From Roseburia hominis (lineage in GTDB: Bacteria > Bacillota > Clostridia > Lachnospirales > Lachnospiraceae), in assembly GCF_021531695.1 (NCBI RefSeq), contig NZ_JADYUI010000004.1, positions 62,001 to 126,000 of the forward strand: 64,000 nucleotides of DNA, written 5' to 3'. Position 1 is the stretch's first letter. Each line of letters starts with the position of its first letter. Below, piece by piece: positions 36,107 through 47,807 of this stretch. The position numbers were made by a program, and so were the translations under genes. Below the pieces are notes generated by a model. That model had not been told where the DNA came from and searched no databases. It saw only the letters and a list, made by a program, of their open reading frames with translations.

Positions 36107-36135
36107 AGTGTACCATATCTCACCGCTTTTTTCAA
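36107..36135 (-). promoter_or_regulatory. Sigma-A promoter of carAB
   Basis: On the minus strand TTGAAA (36130-36135) and TACACT (36107-36112) are separated by 17 bp, which defines the 200-nt leader. Confidence 0.75.
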
Positions 36136-36229
36136 CCTTTTGTGAAAAACAAAATGTACTTAAGATTTTTTCATTTTTTTGTTATTTTTATACATTATGC
36201 TAAACACTTATCCCACGCTATTCATTTTC

Positions 36230-37519
36230 CTATTGTTGAAGACTGTTTGCCGTACGCTCAGAATAATACTGAATCATAATTACCGTATCATTTTCATCGT
36301 AATAGAAACGAATTCCGGAGTGAACAAAATAGATATAAGAAAATACATCATCTTTCATCAGCTCATCATAATGGCTGCCAGGACCATATTCTCCATAAGC
36401 GACTGCCCTATTAAAGCACTCTGCTACACCCGGATCATTTTCTTTCAATTCTTTAAATACCGGTGAAATCGCGTTGTTAACATTTTCCAGTTTTCCGTTT
36501 GCACATTTTCCACTAATCTCTGGTTGTGTTGGACCACCCGGATTTCCATAAGCTTTGATTACATCCTGTTTTGAAGAACCAATTGTAATACCTCGATTCG
36601 TGATAAACAACTCTCCATTATGCGTCTCACTATTGGATACCCCACCGTCTGCGGTACGATAGATCAAAAGCTGGGTATCTGCTTTCTTATCCGCCTGATT
36701 TTTTACACATGTCAGGAAATTGTTATTTGGATAATTCTTTGTAATATGATTATCACCTAAAATATATAAATCATAATTAGCCAATGGAATTGATGCACCA
36801 GCCGCCGGTTCTACTGCCGGTTTTGCATTGGCATCTACCTGGAAAGCCCCAATCAGATGACCATTCGTCTCATCCATCTGATAGTAATAAGTTCCATCCG
36901 AAATCAATCCTTTTGCTACAGTTCCGTTCCAATTAAAATACACTTTTTGTCCACATGAGTTATAGCCAAAGGTATTATGTGCCAACTGACCACCCGGATA
37001 CGCATATCCAAGATTTCCATCCGCAAATGTAAACCACCCATTATTTTCCTCAACACCATATGCATTATAATAATGCGGCGTATCACCGATAAATGCCATC
37101 TCATCTACATACATATAACCATAAGTTCCAAAATAGCAATCATCATCCACTGCATCTCCTGCAATGCTTTTTGTGATATGTGCAAACTGATCAAACGCCT
37201 CATGTCCCTCTTCATCAAAATAGATGACATGCTTTCCATCCGGGTGATAGGTCAGGCGATCTTTCATCGGTGTACCATCGTTCTGCAGATAATACGTATA
37301 TGTTCCATCCGTAAAAAAGGCATTTTTTACAATCTGATTATCCTTTACATAATGGTAATTGCCCTTTTCATCCGGCTTAAATTCTCCACCATCTTCTTGC
37401 AGACTGTAATGACGTACTTCAACTGCTTTTACCTGCTCTGTTTCTGTCGCAAACATTGTCTGTGGTGCAACACATAATGCACCAACTAAGGTCAGCAAAA
37501 AAATCTTTTTTTCATACAA
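36230..37519 (-). CDS. Secreted protein with cell-wall-binding-type repeats
   Basis: A 429-aa exported protein. Residues 1-25 form a signal peptide (KKIFLLTLVGALCVAP, cut near TMFA-TET). The first 230 residues carry about seven aromatic-rich units of 20-40 aa such as FTDGTYTYYLQNDGTPM and GLISDGTYYYQMD, resembling choline-binding or glucan-binding repeats. The last 190 residues form a separate domain with a YDLYILGDNHITKNYP start and a repeat-like RIG region, of unknown role. The start codon is TTG at 37517-37519 with GGAGGG 5 bp upstream; an overlapping ATG is in another frame. Surface location likely; ligand unknown. Confidence 0.8.
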   Translation of the reverse strand: MYEKKIFLLTLVGALCVAPQTMFATETEQVKAVEVRHYSLQEDGGEFKPDEKGNYHYVKDNQIVKNAFFTDGTYTYYLQNDGTPMKDRLTYHPDGKHVIYFDEEGHEAFDQFAHITKSIAGDAVDDDCYFGTYGYMYVDEMAFIGDTPHYYNAYGVEENNGWFTFADGNLGYAYPGGQLAHNTFGYNSCGQKVYFNWNGTVAKGLISDGTYYYQMDETNGHLIGAFQVDANAKPAVEPAAGASIPLANYDLYILGDNHITKNYPNNNFLTCVKNQADKKADTQLLIYRTADGGVSNSETHNGELFITNRGITIGSSKQDVIKAYGNPGGPTQPEISGKCANGKLENVNNAISPVFKELKENDPGVAECFNRAVAYGEYGPGSHYDELMKDDVFSYIYFVHSGIRFYYDENDTVIMIQYYSERTANSLQQ

Positions 37520-37643
37520 AGTTACCCTCCTCTTTTCTCTTTTTGCTTTTTATTTTTTCATTATTGCACTTTGCGACAACACAGTATTGAAAATTTTTAT
37601 AAAATTTATTTAATATTCCCTTAAGATATTTTTTAATTCTGTT

Positions 37644-38054
37644 TTAAATTTTATTTTTACTGCCAACCTTTAAACGTTCCATAGCTCTTGCAAGAGAAGC
37701 TTTGGAGCGATAATACTCCTGAATGCTCTGCTTCTGACGCAACTGCTCCTCGGCACGTATCTTGGCTTCTTCAGCACGTCTGACATCAATTTCTTCCGGA
37801 TATTCACAGGTATCAACAATAACGGTTGCACGATTATTTATAATCTGTGCAAAACCGGTTCCGCATACACCAATAATCTGGTTACCATCTTCTTCCTCAA
37901 TCTGAATCTCACCGATTTCCACCGCAAATGCCATATTTTCATGATGTGCCTGTAAAGCTTTTTGTCCATCCGAAAGTGGTAAAATCACCTGTTTACATCT
38001 TCCATCATAAAATATTTTATCACAGGCAATGACTTTAAGACTAAATGTATTCAT
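37644..38054 (-). CDS. atpC: ATP synthase F1 epsilon subunit
   Basis: A 136-aa central-stalk subunit that inhibits and couples the F1 motor. It has an N-terminal beta barrel (FSLKVIACDKIFYDGRCKQV, DGQKALQAHHENMAFAVEIG) and a C-terminal helical pair (RAEEAKIRAEEQLRQK). It is last in the operon, 12 bp after atpD, and full length for the family. Confidence 0.95.
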   Translation of the reverse strand: MNTFSLKVIACDKIFYDGRCKQVILPLSDGQKALQAHHENMAFAVEIGEIQIEEEDGNQIIGVCGTGFAQIINNRATVIVDTCEYPEEIDVRRAEEAKIRAEEQLRQKQSIQEYYRSKASLARAMERLKVGSKNKI

Positions 38055-38066
38055 CTTTCATTCCTC

Positions 38067-40405
<2,339 letters not shown>

Positions 40406-40411
40406 GCTCTA

Positions 40412-41914
40412 TCACCTGCTTTTAAATTCTTTGACTGCCTCAATGATTTTCTTTGTCAAGTCCTCATCCAATACTTTCTTCTCATTAATGGTATCTACAA
40501 TATCACCATGTTCGTTTTTAAAGAACTCAAGCATCTGCATCTGGAATTCTTTTGTTTTTTTCGTCTCGACATCAAGTAAAAGTCTATTGTTCGCGGCAAC
40601 CAATGTAATAACCTGCTCCGCAAGACTCATTGGATGACCCAGTGGTTGTTTTAATAATTCCATCAAGCCTTTTCCGTATTGTAACTGTTCTTTCGTATTG
40701 TCATCCAAATCAGAGCTGAACTGTGTAAATACTTCCATCTCACGATACTGTGCCAGATCAATACGGACGGTACCGGAAGCCTTTTTCATTGCTTTTGTCT
40801 GGGCAGCACCGCCAACACGGGATACGGAAAGTCCGACATTTACCGCAGGTCTCATTCCGGCAAAGAACAAATCACTCTCTAAGAAAATCTGACCATCCGT
40901 AATGGAAATTACATTGGTCGGAATATAAGCAGATACATCTCCTGCCTGGGTTTCAATAATCGGCAATGCCGTAATGGAACCGCCTCCCAATTCATCACTC
41001 AACTTACTGGAACGCTCCAGCAATCTGGAATGTAAATAAAATACATCACCGGGATATGCTTCACGACCCGGAGAACGCTCTAATAATAAGGATAACGCAC
41101 GATATGCAACCGCATGTTTTGATAAATCATCATATACGATTAAAACATCCTTGCCTTTATACATAAAGTATTCTGCCAAGGCTGTACCCGCATATGGTGC
41201 AATATATTGTAAGGATGCAGAATCACTTGCCGTTGCAGAAAGCACAACCGTATAATCCAACGCATCATGCTTTGTTAAAGTATTCACAAGCTTTGCAACC
41301 GTAGAAGCTTTCTGCCCGATTGCAACATAAATACAAATAACATCTTTTCCCTTCTGGTTCAAAATCGTATCCATAGCAATGGATGTTTTACCCGTCTGAC
41401 GATCACCAATAATAAGTTCACGCTGCCCACGCCCTATCGGGAACATAGAATCAATCGCAAGAATTCCTGTTTCCAGTGGCTCATTGACCTTGCTTCTATC
41501 TACAATACTTGGTGCTTCCTCTTCAATTGCACGGTAATCATCTGCAGGAATTTCACCTTTCCCATCAATCGGCTCCCCAAGTGCATTAATAATTCTTCCA
41601 AGATAGGCATCGCCAACCGGAATTCCAGCTTTTTTCTTCGTTCTGGTTACTTTTGTTCCTTCTTTTATTTCTGTATCTTTTCCTAAAATGATACAACCTA
41701 TCTGATCTCGCCTGATATCCTGTACCATTCCCTTGACACCGTTTTCGAAGATAACGATTTCGCCATACATGGCATGCTCAATTCCATAAACAGTAGCAAT
41801 TCCGTCACCTACCCAGATGACAGTACCAACCTCCTGCCCTTCACTTACCATGTCATAGTTTTCTATTTCACTTTTCAGAATAGAAATAATTTCTTCTGAA
41901 CTTATGGAACTCAC
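40412..41914 (-). CDS. atpA: ATP synthase F1 alpha subunit
   Basis: The 500-aa non-catalytic nucleotide-binding subunit. The P loop is [13 protein letters not shown] (about residue 169), and [21 protein letters not shown] with the arginine finger region [16 protein letters not shown] follow. The N-terminal [21 protein letters not shown] is the beta barrel. Start ATG has GGAGGTGATAACGTG upstream. Complete. Confidence 0.98.
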   Translation of the reverse strand: MSSISSEEIISILKSEIENYDMVSEGQEVGTVIWVGDGIATVYGIEHAMYGEIVIFENGVKGMVQDIRRDQIGCIILGKDTEIKEGTKVTRTKKKAGIPVGDAYLGRIINALGEPIDGKGEIPADDYRAIEEEAPSIVDRSKVNEPLETGILAIDSMFPIGRGQRELIIGDRQTGKTSIAMDTILNQKGKDVICIYVAIGQKASTVAKLVNTLTKHDALDYTVVLSATASDSASLQYIAPYAGTALAEYFMYKGKDVLIVYDDLSKHAVAYRALSLLLERSPGREAYPGDVFYLHSRLLERSSKLSDELGGGSITALPIIETQAGDVSAYIPTNVISITDGQIFLESDLFFAGMRPAVNVGLSVSRVGGAAQTKAMKKASGTVRIDLAQYREMEVFTQFSSDLDDNTKEQLQYGKGLMELLKQPLGHPMSLAEQVITLVAANNRLLLDVETKKTKEFQMQMLEFFKNEHGDIVDTINEKKVLDEDLTKKIIEAVKEFKSR

Positions 41915-41918
41915 GTTA

Positions 41919-42422
41919 TCACCTCCAAATCAACTTTTGCTTTAATTTATTCAAACGTCCCTTCATGCTCCAGTCTTCTTCCTCGTCCTTCACACGAATC
42001 ACAAATCCACCAATCAAATCCGGCTGTTCTATCAGCTTTACCTGTACCTCTTTTTGATTGTATTTTCTGGCAAGATATTCTTTTATCTGCGTAAGCTGAC
42101 TGTCCGTTGGCGGTGTAACATAAAATAATGTTGCACGTAAAATACCGCTTCTTGCATCAACACAATTCTCATACGCCGTAAAAATATCTGCGATTTGACT
42201 TACACTGCCATAATCACACAGCACTTTAAGAAAATTTCTTATCTCTTCCGGAAAGATTACATCAATCAGCCGTTTTTTCTCTTTTAATGTCACAACCGGA
42301 CTATTCAATACCTTCGGCAGTTCTGTGGTAAGAGAAAAAATCCTTTTTGTTTCCTCCACAATCTCTCTTGAGATACCAAGATCATAGAGAACCTCTCCAT
42401 AATTATTCGCCGTCTGTGTCAT
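41919..42422 (-). CDS. atpH: ATP synthase F1 delta subunit
   Basis: A 167-aa stator subunit linking F1 to the b subunit. The helical N-domain ([20 protein letters not shown]) and C-terminal region ([20 protein letters not shown]) fit the OSCP/delta family. The start is most likely the ATG at 42420-42422; an in-frame GTG 9 bp upstream is also possible. It overlaps the atpF 3' end by 20 bp, so translation is coupled. Confidence 0.92.
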   Translation of the reverse strand: MTQTANNYGEVLYDLGISREIVEETKRIFSLTTELPKVLNSPVVTLKEKKRLIDVIFPEEIRNFLKVLCDYGSVSQIADIFTAYENCVDARSGILRATLFYVTPPTDSQLTQIKEYLARKYNQKEVQVKLIEQPDLIGGFVIRVKDEEEDWSMKGRLNKLKQKLIWR

Positions 42423-42909
42423 TCGAATCACCTGCTTTAGCTAAAAACTGATCATACATTAACTGGTTGTTTTCGTCAGTACTATTCTGTCCAATTACTT
42501 TTCCTGCTGCTTCTAATGCAAGGCCTGCAATCTCACTATGAAGATCCTGAATGGTCTTTTCACGTTCCATTTCAATTCTCTTATGCGCATTTTCAATAAT
42601 TTTTTCTGCCTGCGCATCCGCTGCTTCAACCTTGTTGTCGTACTCTGTCTTTGCACGTTTTCTGGCATCTTCCACAATTTTTGCCGACTCATCTTTTGCA
42701 CCGGAAAGCATCTCTTCGTACTGTGTTTTCAAATCCTCTGCCTGTTTTTGCTTGTCAGCGGCCTCAGCAAACTGTCCGTCAATCATCTCCTGCCGTTTTT
42801 TCATGATTCCTGTAACTGGACCAATCAAAAACTTTTTCAATAACAAATAAAGAACAATCAGATTTATGATGGTAAAGACAACATTCCAATCGATTCTTAA
42901 TAACTGCAT
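42403..42909 (-). CDS. atpF: ATP synthase F0 b subunit
   Basis: A 168-aa peripheral stalk protein. One membrane helix (about residues 7-26, WNVVFTIINLIVLYLLLKKF) is followed by a long charged helix (KRQEMIDGQFAEAADKQKQ, KKAKTE-type repeats) that forms the stator dimer. Ends with the SDTDGE acidic tail, overlapping atpH. Positioned 28 bp after atpE, as in standard operons. Confidence 0.96.
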   Translation of the reverse strand: MQLLRIDWNVVFTIINLIVLYLLLKKFLIGPVTGIMKKRQEMIDGQFAEAADKQKQAEDLKTQYEEMLSGAKDESAKIVEDARKRAKTEYDNKVEAADAQAEKIIENAHKRIEMEREKTIQDLHSEIAGLALEAAGKVIGQNSTDENNQLMYDQFLAKAGDSNDTDGE

Positions 42910-42937
42910 TCTCTACCAAGTCCTTTCTTCTTATTTA

Positions 42938-43162
42938 TTAACCCAAGAATAAGATAATTAAGATAGCAACAACCATACCGAAGATGGCAGTACCTTCTGC
43001 CAGTGCACAACCAAGCAATAAAGCTTTTGTGATTTTTCCTTCGGCTTCCGGCTGTCTTGCGATAGCATCTACTGCTTTTGATGTGGCAAGACCAATACCG
43101 ATACCTGCACCTATACCTGTTAATGCTGCTAAACCTGCTCCAATTGCGATTAATGATGTCAT
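42938..43162 (-). CDS. atpE: ATP synthase F0 c subunit, proton type
   Basis: The 74-aa rotor-ring proteolipid with two membrane helices and the polar loop ARQPEAEGK. The ion-binding carboxylate is Glu56 in CALAEGTAIFG. At the first-helix position where Na-binding rings have Gln there is Ile (GAGIGIGLA), and the residue after the Glu is Gly rather than Ser, so coupling to protons is predicted. AAGGAG precedes the ATG. A longer frame upstream is a shadow. Confidence 0.95.
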   Translation of the reverse strand: MTSLIAIGAGLAALTGIGAGIGIGLATSKAVDAIARQPEAEGKITKALLLGCALAEGTAIFGMVVAILIILFLG

Positions 43163-43211
43163 AATGAAACAACTCCTTTTCTTCTAATTAAACTAAATCA
43201 TTTTGTTTTTG

Positions 43212-43874
43212 TTACTCAATCGTTTCTTTAATAAATAATGATGTTAAGAATACAAATACATATGCCTGAATAAACCCGTCAAAAATATCAAAATACATAC
43301 TAAACGGGATTGGCACCAATAATGGTGCTACATATTTAATCAATTCCATGATTACAAATGCACCAAGAATATTACCGAATAGTCGCATACATAACGATAA
43401 TGGACGAATAAACATCTCCAATATATTCATCGGTAACATAATCGGTATTGGCTCTGCAAAACTCTTTAAGAACTTTTTTGGTCCCTTCGCATGAACACCG
43501 GAATATTCAATCAAAACGATACTCATAAGAGCCAATGCTCCGGTAACTCCGACATCCTTCGTCGGCGACTTCATGCCAAGCAAACCAATCATGTTCGAAA
43601 ACGCAATATAAATTCCTACTGTCATAAGATACGGTATGTATCTTTTTCCTTTTTCGCCAAGAAGATCATAAAAGAAATCGTACAAAGTTCCTACAATGGT
43701 CTCTAATACAAGCTGCTTTTTGCTAACATTCTCGACGCGTAATCCACGGACCAGAACGATGGAACCTATCACTAAAATCGCCATAATTACCCATGTAATC
43801 ACAACAGATTCAGCCACCGGAATACCACCGAAAACAGGAATCGTAAATGCTGTTTTGCAATCTAATTCTTCCAT
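43212..43874 (-). CDS. atpB: ATP synthase F0 a subunit
   Basis: A membrane subunit of about 220 aa with five or six helices that forms the proton half-channels. The essential Arg is in the helix PLSLCMRLFGNILGAFVIMEL. The frame is open from a TTG at 43922, but no ribosome site precedes it. I place the start at the ATG at 43872-43874 (MEELDCKTAF), though GGAGG is 17 bp upstream, a little far; a TTG 3 bp earlier is also possible. First gene of the operon; no atpI is seen. Confidence 0.9.
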   Translation of the reverse strand: MEELDCKTAFTIPVFGGIPVAESVVITWVIMAILVIGSIVLVRGLRVENVSKKQLVLETIVGTLYDFFYDLLGEKGKRYIPYLMTVGIYIAFSNMIGLLGMKSPTKDVGVTGALALMSIVLIEYSGVHAKGPKKFLKSFAEPIPIMLPMNILEMFIRPLSLCMRLFGNILGAFVIMELIKYVAPLLVPIPFSMYFDIFDGFIQAYVFVFLTSLFIKETIE

Positions 43875-43951
43875 CAATGCTTTTGACAGTTCCTCCGTAT
43901 TAACCCTTCCTTTCCCATTCAATTTGTGTTATTATCTATAACTTTCACTGT

Positions 43952-43980
43952 ATTTTACTGAAATTCAAATCGAATGTCAA
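43952..43980 (-). promoter_or_regulatory. Sigma-A promoter of the ATP synthase operon
   Basis: On the minus strand TTGACA (43975-43980) and TAAAAT (43952-43957) are separated by 17 bp. The 43875-44245 gap otherwise holds a T-rich stretch, a small ACGAA/TTCGT hairpin near 44125 and a TATAAT at about 44204-44209 upstream of the plus-strand gene. Confidence 0.85.
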
Positions 43981-44245
43981 TTTTTGTTCAGCTTTCAAAA
44001 TTTCCCCAGTTTTTTGTGCATTTTAGCCAATAAATCACGTTGCTTTTCTTGCACTTTTTATTTCTTTTTTTACGATTTTTTCACGTTTTTTATATTTTTT
44101 TTATTTTTAGGCGAAAGCACAACGAAACTTCGTCATTTTGCCGGACGTTTTTCTATGTCCATGTTTTTCTATATTTTCCCTTATGTTTTTCTCTTTTCTT
44201 ACGATATAATATGTATAAGCAATTGCAAGAAAGGAGCCATCTGAC

Positions 44246-44839
44246 ATGAAACCGGTATCACCAACTTCTTTTACAAACTTTTCTGTTTCTTCAAACCACA
44301 AAAAAAATGCGAAAAATAAGAGTACAAAAAAATCTTTTTCTATTCATCGAAGCATGAATGAAACCGGATATTTAATGCGTCTTGCACAGGCAAAAACACC
44401 ATCCCAGGTGGCTGCTGTTGTTTCGATTGTACGAATGGATGCAAAATCTGTAAGGCAATCCTCTGAGAATTCTACTGAAATTGCAAAGGCAAAAAGAATT
44501 GCCAGATCCATTGAAAAGCAGGCAACGATAAAATCTGCTAAATTAAGACGGGAAAACCAGTTGAAAAAAGAAGCTCTGACAGAACGTGCTGCCAAAAATT
44601 TGAAACGTGCAAAAAAAACTACGGAAACACTCGTTAAAAAACGTCGTGTCAGAAAAGCGATAGAACATGTTGCCATTGCAAACAGCATTCCTTTGGACAA
44701 TAAAAAACAGGTCTCGCATATTGACACCCGCATCGATGACAATACTGACCTGTCTTTTCCAAATACTCAATCATCCTTAGCTGCTTTGGAGTCAACAGCA
44801 ACCTCTGCTTCCGGTTCTTCTGTTGATTGCTGTATTTGA
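44246..44839 (+). CDS. Basic helical protein of unknown function
   Basis: A 197-aa cytoplasmic protein, very rich in Lys, Arg and Ala. Residues about 70-150 form a continuous charged helix (KRIARSIEKQATIKSAKLRR, KNLKRAKKTTETLVKKRR), likely a coiled coil, and the C-terminus is Ser/Thr rich, ending VDCCI. AAAGGAG lies 8 bp before the ATG. The last 73 bp overlap the 3' end of the convergent PilZ gene. No domain recognised. Nucleic-acid binding is possible from the charge but not shown. Confidence 0.6.
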   Translation: MKPVSPTSFTNFSVSSNHKKNAKNKSTKKSFSIHRSMNETGYLMRLAQAKTPSQVAAVVSIVRMDAKSVRQSSENSTEIAKAKRIARSIEKQATIKSAKLRRENQLKKEALTERAAKNLKRAKKTTETLVKKRRVRKAIEHVAIANSIPLDNKKQVSHIDTRIDDNTDLSFPNTQSSLAALESTATSASGSSVDCCI

Positions 44840-46218
44840 ACCTCCACTTTCTTTTGCGGAATGAACCATGCCGGTTCTACGGAATCCTGCATTCGCTTTC
44901 CGATTCCATTCTCCAATATAATAGAATGGCTCAAATCATTTAACAGAAGATATTCTAAGGTACACAATGTACCATCAGAAAGCAGCAGTGGTCTATGCAT
45001 CACATTCATTAACATATTTTCCGCAAAAACAGCCTTTGAATCCTTTCTTTTTGTTGCAGTCTCTGAATAGCACATCCGAACTAAAAATGTGAGTGGAATT
45101 CCCGTATGATCTTTTTCATAAGCTGCAATCTGGGTGTCATATTCATTCAGAAACAAAACAATATTCTCCCACTCCTTTTGTTTTTCTAATTGTTCTTCTT
45201 CTAACTCTTTTTGCTCTTCCGTTTTTCCTGCATCCACTGTATTTTTTTCAAATGGAATCTGCATATTTACATAAAAACTCAGCAATTCTGTTATCTCAGG
45301 CATTTGCATGTGCAAATAATTTCCCCATAACACAATCAGAAGCATGACATTAAGGAAATGCCTGCTCTCCTCTTCCTCTCTCGGTCTTTCACGATAAATA
45401 CAATTAAAGATCTCCTCCTGCGTCATATCCTTAATTTTTTCCGAAATATTTTCTATAAATTCTGTTCTCTCTTCTTCTTTTGGAACATTCTCCAAAAAAT
45501 GTGTTACCTGTGCAAGTAAATGCTGATAGCCCGAATTTTTTTCCAGATTCTTCTGTAACACTTCATAAGAAGCGTTTTCCTTCAATGCGTCAACGACCCA
45601 TTCTTCCGCTGCGGATTCCGGTTCACTCTGCATAGTATTCTCATCTTTTCCCCTGCCGGAAACCAGATTCTTACATCCATATCCCCAGATACCATTCTCG
45701 TCTTTCTGCAGTCTTATTACTTCATAATCACTGGAAAAAACATTTCCTTTTAAATCTATCTGAATACGAATCTTTTCTCCTATCACAAAATTTCCTGCTG
45801 TTGCCGCAAAAAAGATACCGCTCGCACTGATATTTACAATCTGAACCGATATCATTCTTCTAAGTTTTATCTCCTGATCTGCCACAAAAACAGACTCAAC
45901 CCTTCCTTTTGTGCGCATCTCATAACGCAGGTATCCCCTGGCTTCCTTTTCTTTTCCTGCATATAACGCAATCTCCGTCTCAACACTCGATGCAGCTTTT
46001 CTTAATGTCCCTGTATATTCATATAATCCCTGATTTCCAAGAATCAGCACATTTACTTTATCCAGATCTTTGCCTTTTTGAAACAAATTCTGCCCAATTC
46101 TTATTATATTTCGTGACATATCATGAAAAAGAATTGCTGTATCTGCAATGCTTGCTCCTGTTTTTTTATCACTCACTACTGCCCGGCATCCATCGAAGCT
46201 TTTTGCATTTACTCCCAT
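44767..46218 (-). CDS. PilZ-domain protein
   Basis: A 483-aa cytoplasmic protein. A PilZ-type c-di-GMP-binding domain spans about residues 90-190: RYEMRTKGRVE is a variant of the RxxxR motif and NISASGIFFAA matches the D/NxSxxG motif. The rest is a long helical region (KENASYEVLQKNLEKNSGYQH, EEEQLEKQKEWE) and a C-terminal portion that I cannot name. It starts with ATG after AAGGGGG. The N-terminal 50 residues (VVSDKKTGASIADTAILF) form another small domain. It is a c-di-GMP effector candidate; a regulated partner is not apparent. Confidence 0.8.
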   Translation of the reverse strand: MGVNAKSFDGCRAVVSDKKTGASIADTAILFHDMSRNIIRIGQNLFQKGKDLDKVNVLILGNQGLYEYTGTLRKAASSVETEIALYAGKEKEARGYLRYEMRTKGRVESVFVADQEIKLRRMISVQIVNISASGIFFAATAGNFVIGEKIRIQIDLKGNVFSSDYEVIRLQKDENGIWGYGCKNLVSGRGKDENTMQSEPESAAEEWVVDALKENASYEVLQKNLEKNSGYQHLLAQVTHFLENVPKEEERTEFIENISEKIKDMTQEEIFNCIYRERPREEEESRHFLNVMLLIVLWGNYLHMQMPEITELLSFYVNMQIPFEKNTVDAGKTEEQKELEEEQLEKQKEWENIVLFLNEYDTQIAAYEKDHTGIPLTFLVRMCYSETATKRKDSKAVFAENMLMNVMHRPLLLSDGTLCTLEYLLLNDLSHSIILENGIGKRMQDSVEPAWFIPQKKVEVQIQQSTEEPEAEVAVDSKAAKDD

Positions 46219-46315
46219 CGTTTCTTCCCCCTTTTATCTTCCGACAGACAAAACTTCCAATTAATTTTATTCTAATTATTTTGTCGAAAAATGTCAATTA
46301 CCAGAACATTTGTCT

Positions 46316-46376
46316 TTCTATACAACTATAAAAAACACACTTTTCGATTTTCTCAAGTGTTCGCATAAATAAAAAA
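46316..46376. promoter_or_regulatory. 60-bp conserved block upstream of the PilZ gene
   Basis: This is the second copy of the block at 18575-18634, matching about 49 of 60 positions, again between a terminator and the next minus-strand gene. Both copies read AAAGTGTGTTT then ATAGTT on the minus strand. Confidence 0.5.
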
Positions 46377-46415
46377 GCCCGTTCCTCATCATATTCGATA
46401 AGTACTAAGGCTTTC
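46371..46415 (-). terminator. Terminator of serS
   Basis: AAAGCC (minus, 46409-46414) pairs with GGGCTTT (46374-46379) around a long loop and is followed by TTTTTTATTT. The loop is long and the stem short, so termination may be weak. Confidence 0.6.
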
Positions 46416-46451
46416 TACTATACACACTTGTGCTTCCACAATCCTAAAACA

Positions 46452-47741
46452 CTATTTTTTCTTTACTAATTTTTCCATTCCACCCATATATGGCTGTAAT
46501 ACCTTTGGAATACTTACGCTGCCGTCGGCATTTAGGTTATTTTCCAAAAATGCAATCAACATACGAGGTGGTGCTACTACGGTATTGTTTAAAGTATTGG
46601 CAAAATATTTATTACCATCTTTTCCTTTGACACGGATTTTAAGACGTCTTGCCTGTGCATCGCCAAGGTTCGAGCAGCTTCCTACTTCAAAGTACTTCTT
46701 CTGTCTCGGTGACCATGCCTCTACGTCACAGGACTTCACCTTAAGATCTGCCAGGTCTCCGGAACAACACTCTAAAGTACGAACCGGAATATCCATACTT
46801 CTGAATAAATCTACGGTATTCTGCCAAAGCTTGTCATACCACATTTTTGATTCTTCCGGCTTACATACAACAATCATTTCCTGCTTTTCAAACTGGTGGA
46901 TACGGTATACACCACGCTCTTCAATACCATGTGCTCCCTTTTCTTTTCTAAAACATGGGGAATAACTGGTCAAGGTATATGGCAGTTTTTCCTCATCCTG
47001 AATGGTATCAATGAACTTACCAATCATGGAATGTTCTGAAGTTCCGATTAAATATAAATCTTCGCCTTCGATTTTATACATCATCGCATCCATCTCATCA
47101 AAGCTCATAACGCCTGTTACGACATTGCTTCGAATCATAAATGGAGGAACGCAGTACGTAAATCCCCTGTTAATCATAAAATCTCTGGCATAGGAAAGAA
47201 TTGCAGAATGTAATCTTGCAATATCTCCCATCAGATAGTAAAATCCATTTCCTGCCACTTTTCCGGCTGCATCTAAATCAATCCCATCAAAGCTTTCCAT
47301 AATCTCCGTATGATACGGGATTTCAAAATCAGGAACAACCGGCTCACCAAACTTTTCGATCTCAACATTACAGCTGTCATCTTTTCCGATTGGTACGGAT
47401 GGATCAATGATATTCGGAATCACCATCATAATCTTTGTGATTCGTTCCTGCAAATCTTTTTCTTTTTCTTCTAATTCAGAAAGACGGGCAGCATTCGCAT
47501 TGACCTGTGCTTTTACCTCTTCTGCCTCATCCTTTTTTCCCTGTCCCATCAAAGCACCAATCTGCTTTGACAGTTTATTTCTGCTGGCGCGAAGGTCATC
47601 TGCCTCCTGTTTTGTCGCTCTTGCTTCTTCGTCTAGTGCAATTACCTCATCTACCATCGGTAATTTATGATCCTGAAATTTATTCTTGATATTTTGTTTT
47701 ACCACCTCAGGATTCTCTCTTAAAAACTTTAAATCAATCAT
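46452..47741 (-). CDS. serS: Seryl-tRNA synthetase
   Basis: A 429-aa class II synthetase. An N-terminal coiled-coil arm (about residues 30-105) for the tRNA long variable arm is followed by the class II core with motif 2 (SPCFRKEKGAHGIEERGVYRIHQF) and motif 3 (VVAPPRMLIAFLEN). The ATG at 47739-47741 has AAGGAGG 6 bp upstream; the frame runs eight codons further without a ribosome site. Lies 66 bp after glyA, so a glyA-serS unit links serine and glycine metabolism. Confidence 0.96.
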   Translation of the reverse strand: MIDLKFLRENPEVVKQNIKNKFQDHKLPMVDEVIALDEEARATKQEADDLRASRNKLSKQIGALMGQGKKDEAEEVKAQVNANAARLSELEEKEKDLQERITKIMMVIPNIIDPSVPIGKDDSCNVEIEKFGEPVVPDFEIPYHTEIMESFDGIDLDAAGKVAGNGFYYLMGDIARLHSAILSYARDFMINRGFTYCVPPFMIRSNVVTGVMSFDEMDAMMYKIEGEDLYLIGTSEHSMIGKFIDTIQDEEKLPYTLTSYSPCFRKEKGAHGIEERGVYRIHQFEKQEMIVVCKPEESKMWYDKLWQNTVDLFRSMDIPVRTLECCSGDLADLKVKSCDVEAWSPRQKKYFEVGSCSNLGDAQARRLKIRVKGKDGNKYFANTLNNTVVAPPRMLIAFLENNLNADGSVSIPKVLQPYMGGMEKLVKKK

Positions 47742-47807
47742 GGTTCTCCTCCTTGTGCCACACAAGGTTCATTATATACTTGTTTTTCTTCTCTTGCAAG
47801 ACTACTC

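Noticed and set aside
42897-43172. 91-aa minus-strand frame over atpE
   Set aside because: It covers atpE in another frame and has low-complexity Arg/Tyr/Ser-rich composition; atpE is clear.
43981-44245. T-rich stretch ahead of the basic protein gene as a possible small gene
   Set aside because: The encoded frames are Phe-rich with no ribosome site, so it is non-coding AT-rich DNA.
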